Source: JBAXTE01 sp964653595 (GTDB lineage: Bacteria > Bacteroidota > Bacteroidia > Bacteroidales > WCHB1-69). From it: a DNA stretch of 20,598 bases. This document shows, one piece after another, positions 6,480 through 14,632 of the stretch. Numbering within the stretch: position 1 is the first letter of the stretch; each line of letters starts with the position of its first letter. The notes under the pieces are model-generated. The model was not told the origin of the DNA and searched no databases. It saw only the letters and a program-made list of their open reading frames with translations. The stretch is from positions 1 through 20,598 of the forward strand of contig CAZZHH010000056.1 of the NCBI GenBank assembly GCA_964653595.1. The letters are read 5' to 3'. The position numbers and the translations under genes are program-made.

Positions 6480-8150
6480 TTAAAATAATCCAGTAATATT
6501 TCCAAAATCATCGATATCAATATTTTCAGACGATGGCACACTAGGTAAGCCAGGCATACGCATGATAGAGCCTGCAATTGGGACAACAAAACCAGCTCCA
6601 TTCGCGATTTCAATATCTCTGATATTAACAACAAAACCTTTGGGGCGACCAATTAACGTAGGATTATCAGATAATGAGGTTTGTGTTTTTGCAATACAAA
6701 CTGGTAATTTTTCTAGGTTCAAAAAAGCGATTTGATCTAATTTCTTACGTGCTGCAAGAGAATATTCAACACTGCTAGCTCCATACATTTTAACTGCAAT
6801 TGTTTCAATTTTTTCGGTAATCGTCATCGAAAAAGGGTACAATGGCTTAAAACACGATGTGCATTTATTAGCAGCATCTACAACCATTTTAGCCAGTTCG
6901 ATTGCTCCATCTCCTCCCTTTTCCCACGATTCATTTAGTACAACTTTAACCCCCTGTTGTTCACAATGTGAAATTACTGCTGCAATTTCTTCTTTGGTAT
7001 CCGAAGAAAATCGATTTATAGCAACAATAGGGTTTAAATTAAAATGTCTTAAATTTTCGATATGTTTATCCAAATTTTCAACACCCGCCATCACAGCTCC
7101 TACATTTGAATTATTCAGATCTTTTAAATGTACCCCTCCATGATATTTAATAGCCCTAATAGTAGCAACGATAACAGACGCATTGGGCATCAGTCCACCA
7201 TATTGGCATTTAATATCCAGAAATTTTTCAGCACCCAAATCGGATGCAAAACCAGCCTCAGTTACTACATAATCGGATAATGAAAGACCCATTTTTGTTG
7301 CGATCAACGAGTTGGTTCCTTGCGCAATATTAGCAAATGGTCCACCATGAATAATAGCGGGCGTATTTTCCATAGTTTGCACTAAATTTGGCTTTATAGC
7401 ATGTTTTAAAAGTGCTGCCATAGCCCCTTGTGCATTTAAGTCTTTTGCATAAACAGGATTCTTGTCGAAAGTAAATCCAACGAGGATATTGCCTAATTTT
7501 TCTTTTAAATCGCTCAAGTTTTCGGAAAGACAAAGTATCGCCATCACTTCAGAGGCGGCAGTGATATCAAATCCACTTTCTCTTGGTATACCATCAGTCA
7601 TACCACCTAACCCCAATACTATGTTTCGTAAAGAGCGGTCATTCATGTCCATAACTCTCTTCCATGTGATTGTTCGAGGATCAATATTGAGAGACAACTT
7701 CTTGTTTTGCAGATTATTATCTATTAATGCGGATAAAAGATTATGCGCTTTTTCAATGGCTGGTAAATCGCCTGTAAAATGAAGATTTATATCTTCCATG
7801 GGTAACACCTGCGACATTCCACCCCCGGCAGCACCACCTTTAACTCCAAAAACTGGTCCGAGTGAAGGCTCCCGTAAAACAACGGTTGCATTCACCCCAA
7901 TTTTATTTAGTCCCTGAGCCAACCCAATGGATGTAGTAGTCTTTCCTTCACCCGCGGGGGTGGGTGTCATAGCAGTGACTAAGATTAATTTTGATCTTTT
8001 TATCTTATCCTCATTGATTAAACTCAATGGCAATTTTGCTTTATACTTGCCATATTGCTCAATGTCATCTTCCGAAACATTCAAATTATAAGCAATATCC
8101 TTAATAGGCAACATCTTTGACTCACGAGCCAATTCAACATCTGATTTCAT
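6480..8150 (-). CDS. fhs: Formate-tetrahydrofolate ligase
   Basis: This cytoplasmic enzyme (EC 6.3.4.3) joins formate to tetrahydrofolate with ATP, giving 10-formyl-THF for purine and one-carbon metabolism. The 556-aa length is full for the family. The nucleotide-binding loop TPTPAGEGKTTT is at residues 62-73, and the family signature EPSLGPVFGVKGGAAGGG follows. The N-terminal segment KDIAYNLNVSEDDIEQYGKYKAK and the C-terminal VPIAGSIMRMPGLP-type block are also typical. The ATG at 8150 gives a normal N-terminus. The gene stands alone: neighbours on both sides are non-coding stretches of nearly 1 kb and 0.8 kb, so it is probably transcribed alone. I found no exact TAnnTTTG element upstream. 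Confidence 0.97.
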   Translation of the reverse strand: MKSDVELARESKMLPIKDIAYNLNVSEDDIEQYGKYKAKLPLSLINEDKIKRSKLILVTAMTPTPAGEGKTTTSIGLAQGLNKIGVNATVVLREPSLGPVFGVKGGAAGGGMSQVLPMEDINLHFTGDLPAIEKAHNLLSALIDNNLQNKKLSLNIDPRTITWKRVMDMNDRSLRNIVLGLGGMTDGIPRESGFDITAASEVMAILCLSENLSDLKEKLGNILVGFTFDKNPVYAKDLNAQGAMAALLKHAIKPNLVQTMENTPAIIHGGPFANIAQGTNSLIATKMGLSLSDYVVTEAGFASDLGAEKFLDIKCQYGGLMPNASVIVATIRAIKYHGGVHLKDLNNSNVGAVMAGVENLDKHIENLRHFNLNPIVAINRFSSDTKEEIAAVISHCEQQGVKVVLNESWEKGGDGAIELAKMVVDAANKCTSCFKPLYPFSMTITEKIETIAVKMYGASSVEYSLAARKKLDQIAFLNLEKLPVCIAKTQTSLSDNPTLIGRPKGFVVNIRDIEIANGAGFVVPIAGSIMRMPGLPSVPSSENIDIDDFGNITGLF

Positions 8151-8318
8151 ATAATTATCTTTTTAGTTACTACATAAATGAATGACCTAACCAAAATTCA
8201 GTTTCGTAAAATTGCATTAGCTCATCCTACATCAAAGTATGCAAATAGAGGATCTAGTTAAAAAAAAAGGGTCTGTATTACAATAATGATGGTGTTTAAA
8301 AAGGAAAAATATTTGAAA

Positions 8319-8358
8319 TTGTCATCCAGTCCCGATATATATCGAGACAGTGTGACAA
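8319..8358 (-). repeat. Inverted-repeat element, copy A
   Basis: A 40-nt imperfect palindrome with TTGTCA / TGACAA ends and a GATATATATC core. On the minus strand it aligns with copy B (TGTCA..CTGTCTCGAT, 15 of 17 matching) and copy C (ATCGGGAC.GG.TGACAA, 16 of 18 matching). Confidence 0.7.
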
Positions 8359-8581
8359 GCAAAATTTATAATCCCACAAAGTTATAAAACAGAACCAAAA
8401 AAAAACTGCATTTCTACTCAACATACTTTAAATCAAATATCAAACAATATTCTCGGACTTTTGTTCTAAAGTCAAATAGATGTTTCATAGAAATATAAAT
8501 TTTACACCAAGCTTCTGGTCGCAAATGCCAAACATGTGAAACAAATATAATACATAAAAGGCATTAAAATCATATCACAAG

Positions 8582-8625
8582 TGTCATGCTGTCTCGATGG
8601 CAATCGGGATAATCGAAGCATTACA
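8582..8625 (+). repeat. Inverted-repeat element, copy B
   Basis: The outer arms TGTCATGCT (8582-8590) and AGCATTACA (8617-8625) pair with one mismatch. The left half matches the minus strand of copy A, including CTGTCTCGAT and ATCGGGA. The outer arm has diverged with the pairing largely retained. Confidence 0.65.
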
Positions 8626-8650
8626 AAATGAGTTTTTTTTTATGCCCTTT

Positions 8651-8684
8651 GATAATCCAGATGATTATCGGGACAGGGTGACAA
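8651..8684 (+). repeat. Inverted-repeat element, partial copy C
   Basis: A 7-bp hairpin GATAATC / GATTATC (8651-8669) is followed by the family end ATCGGGACAGGGTGACAA. The left half of the element is missing or replaced. Confidence 0.6.
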
Positions 8685-8942
8685 TGAATTAATAAGCCTC
8701 ATAAGATAGATATCGTAACTAAATCCTGTAATGCAAAAAATCACAAACAACAAAACTAGGTCAACTATGTCTCTTTGTGGTTGATAGTCTAAATAATTAG
8801 TCTAATTCATCCCATAAAAAATGAGATAAAATTGTGTTTTTTTAAAAAATTTAATAAGAAATAGATAGTTTAGGCAACTTTAGGCCAAATTATAGTATCT
8901 TAAAAACGTATAGGGAAATTATTTAATTTAAAATTTTAGTTT

Positions 8943-10241
8943 ATGAGAAGGGTTTCAATGGTAAAGCAACTAATTTTTTTAATTATCACCTTGAATTTTA
9001 TAACAACTGGAAATGCTCAATATTTGGTAAATAATGGCAACACAATTGTTGTTTCAAATGGTGCATATCTGGTTGTAGGTAAAGATATTATAAATAAAAC
9101 TGCCACCGCAGATGGAGCAATTGATTTAGATGGACTAATTTTGCTAGATGGCAACTTCGAAAATCACTCCCCAAACGAAGTATTTATCAACCAAGAATCT
9201 AACACTGATGGAATTGTAGTTCTTCGAAACACAACCTCTCCTCAATTCATAAAGGGCAGCAATCCAATACATTTCGAGAACTTAAAGCTCATTGGTTCAA
9301 CCAAGACATTAGAAATTAGCAATGCTGGAGTTTCGGATGTGTTAACCTTAAATGCAATATTAGATTTAAACAAAAACAACTTTGTACTTTATAATCAAAA
9401 CCCAACCTCCATTGAATATGTAAGTAAATATATTAAGAGCGAGACTTCCTCTGTGGAAGGTTATGGCACCATAGACTGGAGAATTGGAAGTAACACACAA
9501 CTTTACACCATTCCATTTGGCAGTGGCGAGTCAGATTATCCAGATGTAGCTGTCTCTTACACATCACTACAAGGAGGATTTCCTTCTCAAGCAGGAATTA
9601 AGTTTGGCACCTACCCCACTTGGGATAGATTAAATTCTCCATATCCAACTGGTGTTTTAAGTCTGTCTCCATACGATGCCTTAAAAGTTGTTGACCGATT
9701 TTGGATTACGAATGCAGATTCATATACCACGGTACCTCTCTCATCCTTAGAATTTAAATATCGCAACCAAGATATTGAAAATGGAAATGCCATTACAGAG
9801 TCTAATCTCAAGGCAATTCGTGCTTCCGATGGAGGTAGCTCATGGAACGAAGTCACCCCTGGAGGCATTGTAAATCCGATAAACAACAGCATGACAATTC
9901 AGAACATATTACCAAATGATTGGAGAACTAATTGGACCTTAACATCCATTGAATTAGATGGGGATTTTTGGATACCTAGAGCATATACACCCAACGAAGA
10001 TTCTCGTAACGATGTTTTTAAACCCGTTTTTGGATTCATACCAGTTAATTATCAATTTACCATTTACAACCGATGGGGAGAACGACTTTATACTACTACC
10101 GATTATGAAAAAGGATGGGATGGATTTTACAAATCAGAATTGGTAAAACAAGATGTATATGTATGGGTAATGTCCATGATTCGACCCGATGGAATGCTAT
10201 ACAAATATCAAGGTAATTTTTCGATGATAGTTTGGGAATAA
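8943..10241 (+). CDS. Secreted protein with T9SS type B (gliding-type) C-terminal domain
   Basis: A 432-residue exported protein. The N-terminal signal peptide ends near GNAQ; the hydrophobic core is LIFLIITLNFITTG. ATG 8943 is used here, but an in-frame ATG at 8958 (MVKQLIFL) is equally possible. The body (about 30-330) is rich in beta-strand-like repeats around VVSNGAYLVVGKDI and LDGLILLDGNF, a pattern common in Bacteroidota surface proteins, with no catalytic motif visible. Residues about 342-432 match the gliding motility-associated C-terminal domain (YTPNEDSRNDVFKP, then FTIYNRWGERLY, GWDG and a final VWE), the type B sorting signal of the T9SS. It is the first gene of a three-gene cassette, with 33 nt to the next start. 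Confidence 0.85.
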   Translation: MRRVSMVKQLIFLIITLNFITTGNAQYLVNNGNTIVVSNGAYLVVGKDIINKTATADGAIDLDGLILLDGNFENHSPNEVFINQESNTDGIVVLRNTTSPQFIKGSNPIHFENLKLIGSTKTLEISNAGVSDVLTLNAILDLNKNNFVLYNQNPTSIEYVSKYIKSETSSVEGYGTIDWRIGSNTQLYTIPFGSGESDYPDVAVSYTSLQGGFPSQAGIKFGTYPTWDRLNSPYPTGVLSLSPYDALKVVDRFWITNADSYTTVPLSSLEFKYRNQDIENGNAITESNLKAIRASDGGSSWNEVTPGGIVNPINNSMTIQNILPNDWRTNWTLTSIELDGDFWIPRAYTPNEDSRNDVFKPVFGFIPVNYQFTIYNRWGERLYTTTDYEKGWDGFYKSELVKQDVYVWVMSMIRPDGMLYKYQGNFSMIVWE

Positions 10242-10274
10242 GAATTGATCAACCATAACAATAAAATAAACTAT

Positions 10275-11594
10275 ATGAAGCTATTTAAAAAATCATTCAT
10301 CATGATTGTAATATCCCTTTTTTGGCTAAATGGGTATTCACAAAACAATGTAGGGATTAATCCAACGGGAGCAAACCCTGATCCATCTGCTGCATTAGAT
10401 GTTTCGTCTCCAGACAAAGGAATGTTGATTCCAAGGATGACAGCAGTATCTCGTATGGCTATTGTGGCTCCTGCTAATGGATTGTTAGTGTATGACACGG
10501 ACTCTAATTGTGTGTTTTTCTATCGAACTTCCACTCTTTCATGGAATTCATTTTGTAACGTAGCAGTTGGTCCTGCTGGCCCTGCCGGTCCTACTGGTGC
10601 AACGGGTCCTGCTGGCCCCGCTGGTGCTACGGGTCCCGCTGGTCCTACCGGTCCTGTTGGTCCTGCTGGTCCCACTGGTGCTACTGGCCCTGTTGGTCCT
10701 GCCGGTGCTACAGGTGCTACAGGTGCAGTCGGTGCTGCTGGTCCTACCGGTCCTGCTGGCCCCGCTGGTCCCGCTGGTGCTACTGGTGCTACTGGCCCAG
10801 CCGGTGCTGCTGGCCCTACCGGCCCCGCTGGCCCCGCTGGTCCCGCTGGTCCTGCTGGTCCAGGAGGAACCATTAGCTGTGCAACTCCAAATGTAATATT
10901 AAAATCGGATGGCACATCTGCCACCTGCACCGTTGCACCTATATTTGAAGATGCTACCGGAAATGTAGGAATTGGGAACACAACTCCTGCAGATAAATTC
11001 TCAGTTGGAAGTACATCAGAATTTCGGGTAAACCCTGCTGGCGACTTGTCACGGATAAAAAATGTGCCCTACTCATGGCCATCTTCTAATCCTGGTGGCA
11101 CCACTGGAAATTACTATTTGCGAAACAATGGTTCAGGAACGTTGATGTGGGATAATTTTGCATTAAACACTTTTGGGACAAATAACCAGGGAGTTACTGG
11201 CACCACCGACTGCAGTGTCAACACGACAACTTTTACCGATATGCCCCAAATGTCCATTACATTTACTCCCGTCCACTCAACTGTGTACGTATTTTTTACT
11301 ATTGCAGGATATGAAAATGTTACAGGATCGCCACAACAATATGTGGATTTTCGCTTGATGAAAGGCGCTACCGTCGTAGGTGGTGGCAATTGTACAGCTG
11401 GAGATTATGACGACACCAAAGGGGTAGTCTCCTCGTTTAATGGAGCTTTAAGTTTAGCTGTTCCCGTTACACCAGGTGTGTCAACAACCCTTAAAATACA
11501 ATGGCGTAGAGATGGAAATACAACTTCTGCTATATACTGCAACGCTTTAACTGAAAAAGACTACAATCATAGAAGTTTAATTATTATTGACTAA
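10275..11594 (+). CDS. Exported collagen-like protein with C1q-like C-terminal domain
   Basis: A 439-residue protein starting at ATG 10275; an in-frame TTG at 10245 is less likely because the ATG directly precedes a signal peptide (MKLFKKSFIMIVISLFWLNG). The mature N-terminus has the Bacteroidota surface motif NVGINPTGANPDPSAALDVS followed by GMLIPRM. Residues 99-198 are an uninterrupted collagen run of 33 Gly-X-Y triplets, mainly GPA, GPT and GAT. Next comes NVGIGNTTPADKFSV, typical of bacterial and phage fibres. The last ~130 residues form a C1q/TNF-like jelly roll (VYVFFTIAGYENV, ending in YNHRSLIIID). Collagen stem plus C1q-like head suggests a trimeric surface fibre. No T9SS sorting domain is seen, so its route across the outer membrane is unclear. 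The next gene starts 13 nt after the stop. Confidence 0.85.
   Translation: MKLFKKSFIMIVISLFWLNGYSQNNVGINPTGANPDPSAALDVSSPDKGMLIPRMTAVSRMAIVAPANGLLVYDTDSNCVFFYRTSTLSWNSFCNVAVGPAGPAGPTGATGPAGPAGATGPAGPTGPVGPAGPTGATGPVGPAGATGATGAVGAAGPTGPAGPAGPAGATGATGPAGAAGPTGPAGPAGPAGPAGPGGTISCATPNVILKSDGTSATCTVAPIFEDATGNVGIGNTTPADKFSVGSTSEFRVNPAGDLSRIKNVPYSWPSSNPGGTTGNYYLRNNGSGTLMWDNFALNTFGTNNQGVTGTTDCSVNTTTFTDMPQMSITFTPVHSTVYVFFTIAGYENVTGSPQQYVDFRLMKGATVVGGGNCTAGDYDDTKGVVSSFNGALSLAVPVTPGVSTTLKIQWRRDGNTTSAIYCNALTEKDYNHRSLIIID
10569..10868 (+). repeat. Collagen triplet repeat (33 Gly-X-Y units)
   Basis: Three hundred nt of degenerate 9-nt-period repeat (GGTCCTGCTGG-like) at far higher GC than the surroundings. 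Internal near-identical blocks make copy-number change by recombination or slippage likely. Units are multiples of 3 nt, so length changes would keep the frame. The repeat leaves other frames open on both strands; those frames are artefacts. Confidence 0.9.
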
Positions 11595-11607
11595 AAATTA
11601 CAAGATT

Positions 11608-12093
11608 ATGATTCCTTTAAAAAACAATACAAAAAATGGAGCAATAAAAACAATTGCTTTTTTCCTCTTTCTTTTCATGATATCTGTTTCATTAAAAGTA
11701 AGTGGCCAAGATAATAATGAACTTCGTAAAATATACTCCTCGTTTAATGCAGGTGAAATTGTAAGCACACCTACAGGGCACTTTGATTATGGCATCATCA
11801 CCTTATCTAAAGAGGCGTACGACATTCATGTGGTTGGAGTGATTAAACCAAACCTAAATTACAGCAATCCTAAACTCATGGCAAATCCTGTTCAAAAAGA
11901 AGGTATTACAAAAGTAAAATACAGTAATGAAAACGGCACGATTAAAAAAGGAGATTTAGTTACAACTTCTTCTACTCCAGGTGTAGCAATGAAAGCAACT
12001 ACTGCAGGTATGATTCTGGGAATTGCAATGGAAGATGGTTCAGAGGGCATGGTGCCAATTCGAATTATGATTCAATATGCAAATCCAAAATAA
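11608..12093 (+). CDS. Small exported protein resembling the C-terminal domain of bacterial/phage fibres
   Basis: A 161-residue protein from ATG 11608 (an in-frame TTG at 11587 would overlap the previous gene). Residues about 10-35 are a signal peptide ending near KVSGQ. The mature part carries AGEIVSTPTGHFDYGIITLS, then YDIHVVGVI, and finally NGTIKKGDLVTTSSTPGVAM followed by GMILGIAMED. This last block resembles a domain found at the ends of surface fibres and phage tail proteins, usually written as ENGPIKPGDLLTTS.TPGHAMK. It is the third gene of the cassette, 13 nt behind the collagen-like gene, so it may be a partner or cap of that fibre. A terminator follows at 12203. The function is inferred from similarity and position only. 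Confidence 0.75.
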   Translation: MIPLKNNTKNGAIKTIAFFLFLFMISVSLKVSGQDNNELRKIYSSFNAGEIVSTPTGHFDYGIITLSKEAYDIHVVGVIKPNLNYSNPKLMANPVQKEGITKVKYSNENGTIKKGDLVTTSSTPGVAMKATTAGMILGIAMEDGSEGMVPIRIMIQYANPK

Positions 12094-12202
12094 TTTATTT
12101 TGCAATATTTGACGATAAAATAAATCTCAGTAACACTTACTATCTGTCCTTGTGACAGTGATCTATCATCCTTTGCTTTATGATTTTCAAAAAATAGAAT
12201 TC

Positions 12203-12233
12203 GGGTTGATCTTAATGGTCGACCCATTTTTTT
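12203..12233 (+). terminator. Probable rho-independent terminator of the surface cassette
   Basis: GGGTTGA (12203-12209) pairs with TCGACCC (12219-12225), including one G-T wobble, and is followed by A and a T-run (12227-12233). It lies 110 nt after the cassette's last stop codon. Confidence 0.6.
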
Positions 12234-12305
12234 GTGGCAAGTATTTAGAAGACTACATCTTATCCTAATTTATATTTTGTACTTTTACAAAAAAATATTA
12301 TTACT

Positions 12306-13403
12306 ATGAATAATCGAATTTTAAGAATTAACACATCATTATTACTACTTCTTGGAATGCTAATTTTGGGAAACAAAATCCAATCACAAACAAATTTAGA
12401 CTCTTCTATTGTATATTTCACTAAAGACATTTCCCCTTCCGGAGTGATGAATATTTTTAAATATGTGAAGGGAAATGTAAAAGGAGAAGTGGGAATAAAG
12501 GTGCATTTTGGAGAAGATGGAAACGAATATTTCGTGCCTGCCACCATGGTTGAACCCTTATGTAAAGAGCTTCATGCTACCTTGATAGAAACGAATGTTG
12601 CTTATAGAGGAAGGCGAAGCAAAACAGACTCTCATATCGCACTGGCAAAAGATCACGGCTTTACCTTCGCTCCCATCGACATTTTAGATGAAGGAGGAAC
12701 ATTAACATTGCCAATCAAAGATGGTAAACGTTTTAAAAATGCTCTGATAGGCAAAAACATCGAAAAATACGAAACCATCATCTATTTTACCCATTTTAAA
12801 GGTCATGGCAGCGCCGGATTCGGGGGTTGTATTAAGAATGTATCCATGGGGATGGCTACTCCAAAAGGGAAAAAAGCGATGCATTTCAACAACTTTCCAC
12901 AAACCGACTCCAGCAAATGCACTCGTTGTGGAATATGTGTGCAAGATTGCCCAGCAAATGCAATCACTCTAAATCCTTTGAAAATAGATAAAGAAAAGTG
13001 CATAGGTTGTGGAAAATGTATCACTTCATGCCATTTTGAAGCCATAAAAAAGCCCGAAGACTCTGAAAAAACACAACGTTTCTTAGAGGGTTTGGTAGAA
13101 TACACAAAACCAGTTATCGAGTTAAAAAATTCAATCTACTTCAATATTATCATCAATGTGTCCGCTAGTTGCGACTGTTCAGGCAACCCCAAAAAACCAT
13201 TTGTGCCTAACATTGGAATTTTAGTCTCTACAGACATTGTTGCTATCGAAGCAGCTGCCCACGACCTTGTTGACAAAGCCCACCATTGCGATGATGCATT
13301 TCTAAAAGCAAATTCGGTAAGTGGAAAACATCAAATTAGATATGCTCACCAACTAGGCTTAGGAAACATAAAATATAAATTAATTGACATAGACAAACCA
13401 TAA
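12306..13403 (+). CDS. DUF362 domain protein with two 4Fe-4S ferredoxin motifs and a signal peptide
   Basis: A 365-residue protein. After residue ~30 it matches DUF362 proteins with a ferredoxin insert: IVYFTKDISPSGVMNIFKYV, then THFKGHGSAGFGGCIKNVSMG. Two 4Fe-4S binding motifs follow at residues 205-216 (CTRCGICVQDCP) and 232-243 (CIGCGKCITSCH); a further CDCSG lies near residue 290. The family is thought to act in electron transfer, but its reaction is not known. The odd point is the N-terminus: residues 1-28 (basic NNRILRIN, then a Leu-rich core, then IQSQ) look like a Sec signal peptide with no twin-arginine motif, whereas relatives usually start directly at the KxVYFTKD-like strand. No alternative start downstream would keep the first conserved strand. 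The gene appears to be transcribed alone. Confidence 0.85.
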   Translation: MNNRILRINTSLLLLLGMLILGNKIQSQTNLDSSIVYFTKDISPSGVMNIFKYVKGNVKGEVGIKVHFGEDGNEYFVPATMVEPLCKELHATLIETNVAYRGRRSKTDSHIALAKDHGFTFAPIDILDEGGTLTLPIKDGKRFKNALIGKNIEKYETIIYFTHFKGHGSAGFGGCIKNVSMGMATPKGKKAMHFNNFPQTDSSKCTRCGICVQDCPANAITLNPLKIDKEKCIGCGKCITSCHFEAIKKPEDSEKTQRFLEGLVEYTKPVIELKNSIYFNIIINVSASCDCSGNPKKPFVPNIGILVSTDIVAIEAAAHDLVDKAHHCDDAFLKANSVSGKHQIRYAHQLGLGNIKYKLIDIDKP

Positions 13404-13602
13404 ACATCTTGCACCTTTCAAAAAAGCAAATTTATAGATACAAAAACCACCGAAAAGTTAACCATTTTTCCACAAATTGTCTAAATAAACTTTGGATAAA
13501 AGGGATTATTCGTAAGTCTCATTCTGATTAACATCAAAGGAATCAAGAGGAGATTTTGGTCAGAAAAAATGGAAAAAATTAAAATATTAAAAGAAACATC
13601 TG

Positions 13603-13610
13603 TATTTTTG
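13603..13610 (+). promoter_or_regulatory. Bacteroidota-type -7 promoter element
   Basis: TATTTTTG is an exact match to TAnnTTTG, placed about 44 nt before the ATG at 13654. The expected -33 region is A-rich without a clear TTTG. It would drive the glucosaminidase-HD-SDR operon. Confidence 0.45.
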
Positions 13611-13653
13611 CAATCAAAATGAAATATCATTATAAAGAATTTTACATTTATTG

Positions 13654-14631
13654 ATGAAAAAAATCCTAATACTACTAACCATTCTTCAAATAGGGCAATA
13701 CTCCTATTCTCAAGCATATAGCAAAGCTGATATCGTTATTTATATTACAAAATACAAACAAGCGGCCATCAACAAAATGAATGTTTATAAAATCCCTGCC
13801 AGCATTACTTTGGCTCAAGGAATTCTGGAATCGGGAGCCGGATCAAGCGATTTAGCAGTTAATGCCAACAATCATTTCGGAATCAAATGTGGTTCTGATT
13901 GGCAGGGTGAGACATACAGAAAAGATGATGACGAAAAAGATGAATGTTTTAGAAAATACAATTCTATAGATGATTGCTTTAACGATCATTCCCTTTTTTT
14001 AACGTCCAAAGCACGGTATTCAGATTTGTTTAAACTCGAGGTCACTGACTATAAAGAGTGGGCACAAGGGCTGCAAAATGCAGGCTACGCAACCAACAAA
14101 GAATATGCAACCAAATTGGTAAAAATTATTGAAGATTACGAATTAAATGAGTACGACAAAATGTACAAAGCTCTAGCTACAAGTAACATAGAGAATAATG
14201 ACACAAAAAATGGATTAGTTGTAATCGGCGATAATGAGTTTACTTCCATTGAAATTTCTAACAGTGGCAGAAAAATTTATATCAACAATCACACTCGTTT
14301 TGTAATAGCTAAAAAAGGCGATACCTACGCTAAAATAGGAAAAGATTTCGGCTCCGACGAATGGTTAATAGTCAGATACAACGATGTCCCTAAAGGATCT
14401 AAAGTGAAAGAAGGGGAAATTGTGTACATCGAATCCAAAAGGACGAAAGCATTAGTTGACACTCACCAAATTCAAGAAGGAGAAACCATTCATAGCATAG
14501 CTCAATTCTACGGGATAAAAGTCAAAAACATACTTAAATACAACAATTTCGAACCGGATGTTGTCCTTAGACCCGGAGATACACTCTGGTTGAAAAAGAA
14601 AAAAAAGGAAAAACAAGCATCTTCAGACTAA
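13654..14631 (+). CDS. Exported glucosaminidase with LysM domains
   Basis: A 325-residue peptidoglycan hydrolase. It starts at ATG 13654 (preceded in frame by a TTG) with a signal peptide, MKKILILLTILQIGQYSYSQ. Residues about 35-165 form a glucosaminidase (GH73/FlgJ-like) domain: ITLAQGILESGAGSSDLA with probable catalytic Glu59, NNHFGIKC, and AGYATNKEYATKLVKIIEDY. The C-terminal part has a clear LysM peptidoglycan-binding motif at about 271-315 (EGETIHSIAQFYGI, ending RPGDTLWL), and a weaker LysM-like segment at about 215-262 (KKGDTYAKIGKDFG). It probably acts in the periplasm in wall turnover or cell separation. The stop codon is one nucleotide from the next start, so the genes are co-transcribed. 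Confidence 0.92.
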   Translation: MKKILILLTILQIGQYSYSQAYSKADIVIYITKYKQAAINKMNVYKIPASITLAQGILESGAGSSDLAVNANNHFGIKCGSDWQGETYRKDDDEKDECFRKYNSIDDCFNDHSLFLTSKARYSDLFKLEVTDYKEWAQGLQNAGYATNKEYATKLVKIIEDYELNEYDKMYKALATSNIENNDTKNGLVVIGDNEFTSIEISNSGRKIYINNHTRFVIAKKGDTYAKIGKDFGSDEWLIVRYNDVPKGSKVKEGEIVYIESKRTKALVDTHQIQEGETIHSIAQFYGIKVKNILKYNNFEPDVVLRPGDTLWLKKKKKEKQASSD

Positions 14632-14632
14632 C

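Larger units (their letters stand above)
8151..8942. other. Non-coding interval between divergent genes, carrying repeat elements
   Basis: About 790 nt without a plausible gene separate fhs (leftward) and the surface cassette (rightward). It holds three copies of one inverted-repeat family (8319-8358, 8582-8625, 8651-8684) and a TTTAGGC tandem pair at 8869-8885. Promoters for both flanking genes must lie here, but no exact Bacteroidota -7 match was found on either strand. Confidence 0.6.

Noticed and set aside
10520..10981. Open frames on both strands across the collagen repeat (including one rich in Pro-Ala-Gly and one rich in Leu-Val)
   Set aside because: They are by-products of the GC-rich 9-nt repeat lacking stop codons in other frames; they have no start context or independent homology.
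12271..12279. TATATTTTG as promoter for the DUF362 gene
   Set aside because: The spacing inside the motif is one base off TAnnTTTG and no -33 element fits at the right distance.
13481..13717. 78-codon minus-strand frame between the DUF362 gene and the glucosaminidase gene
   Set aside because: It overlaps the promoter and signal-peptide region of the glucosaminidase gene and shows no protein features.
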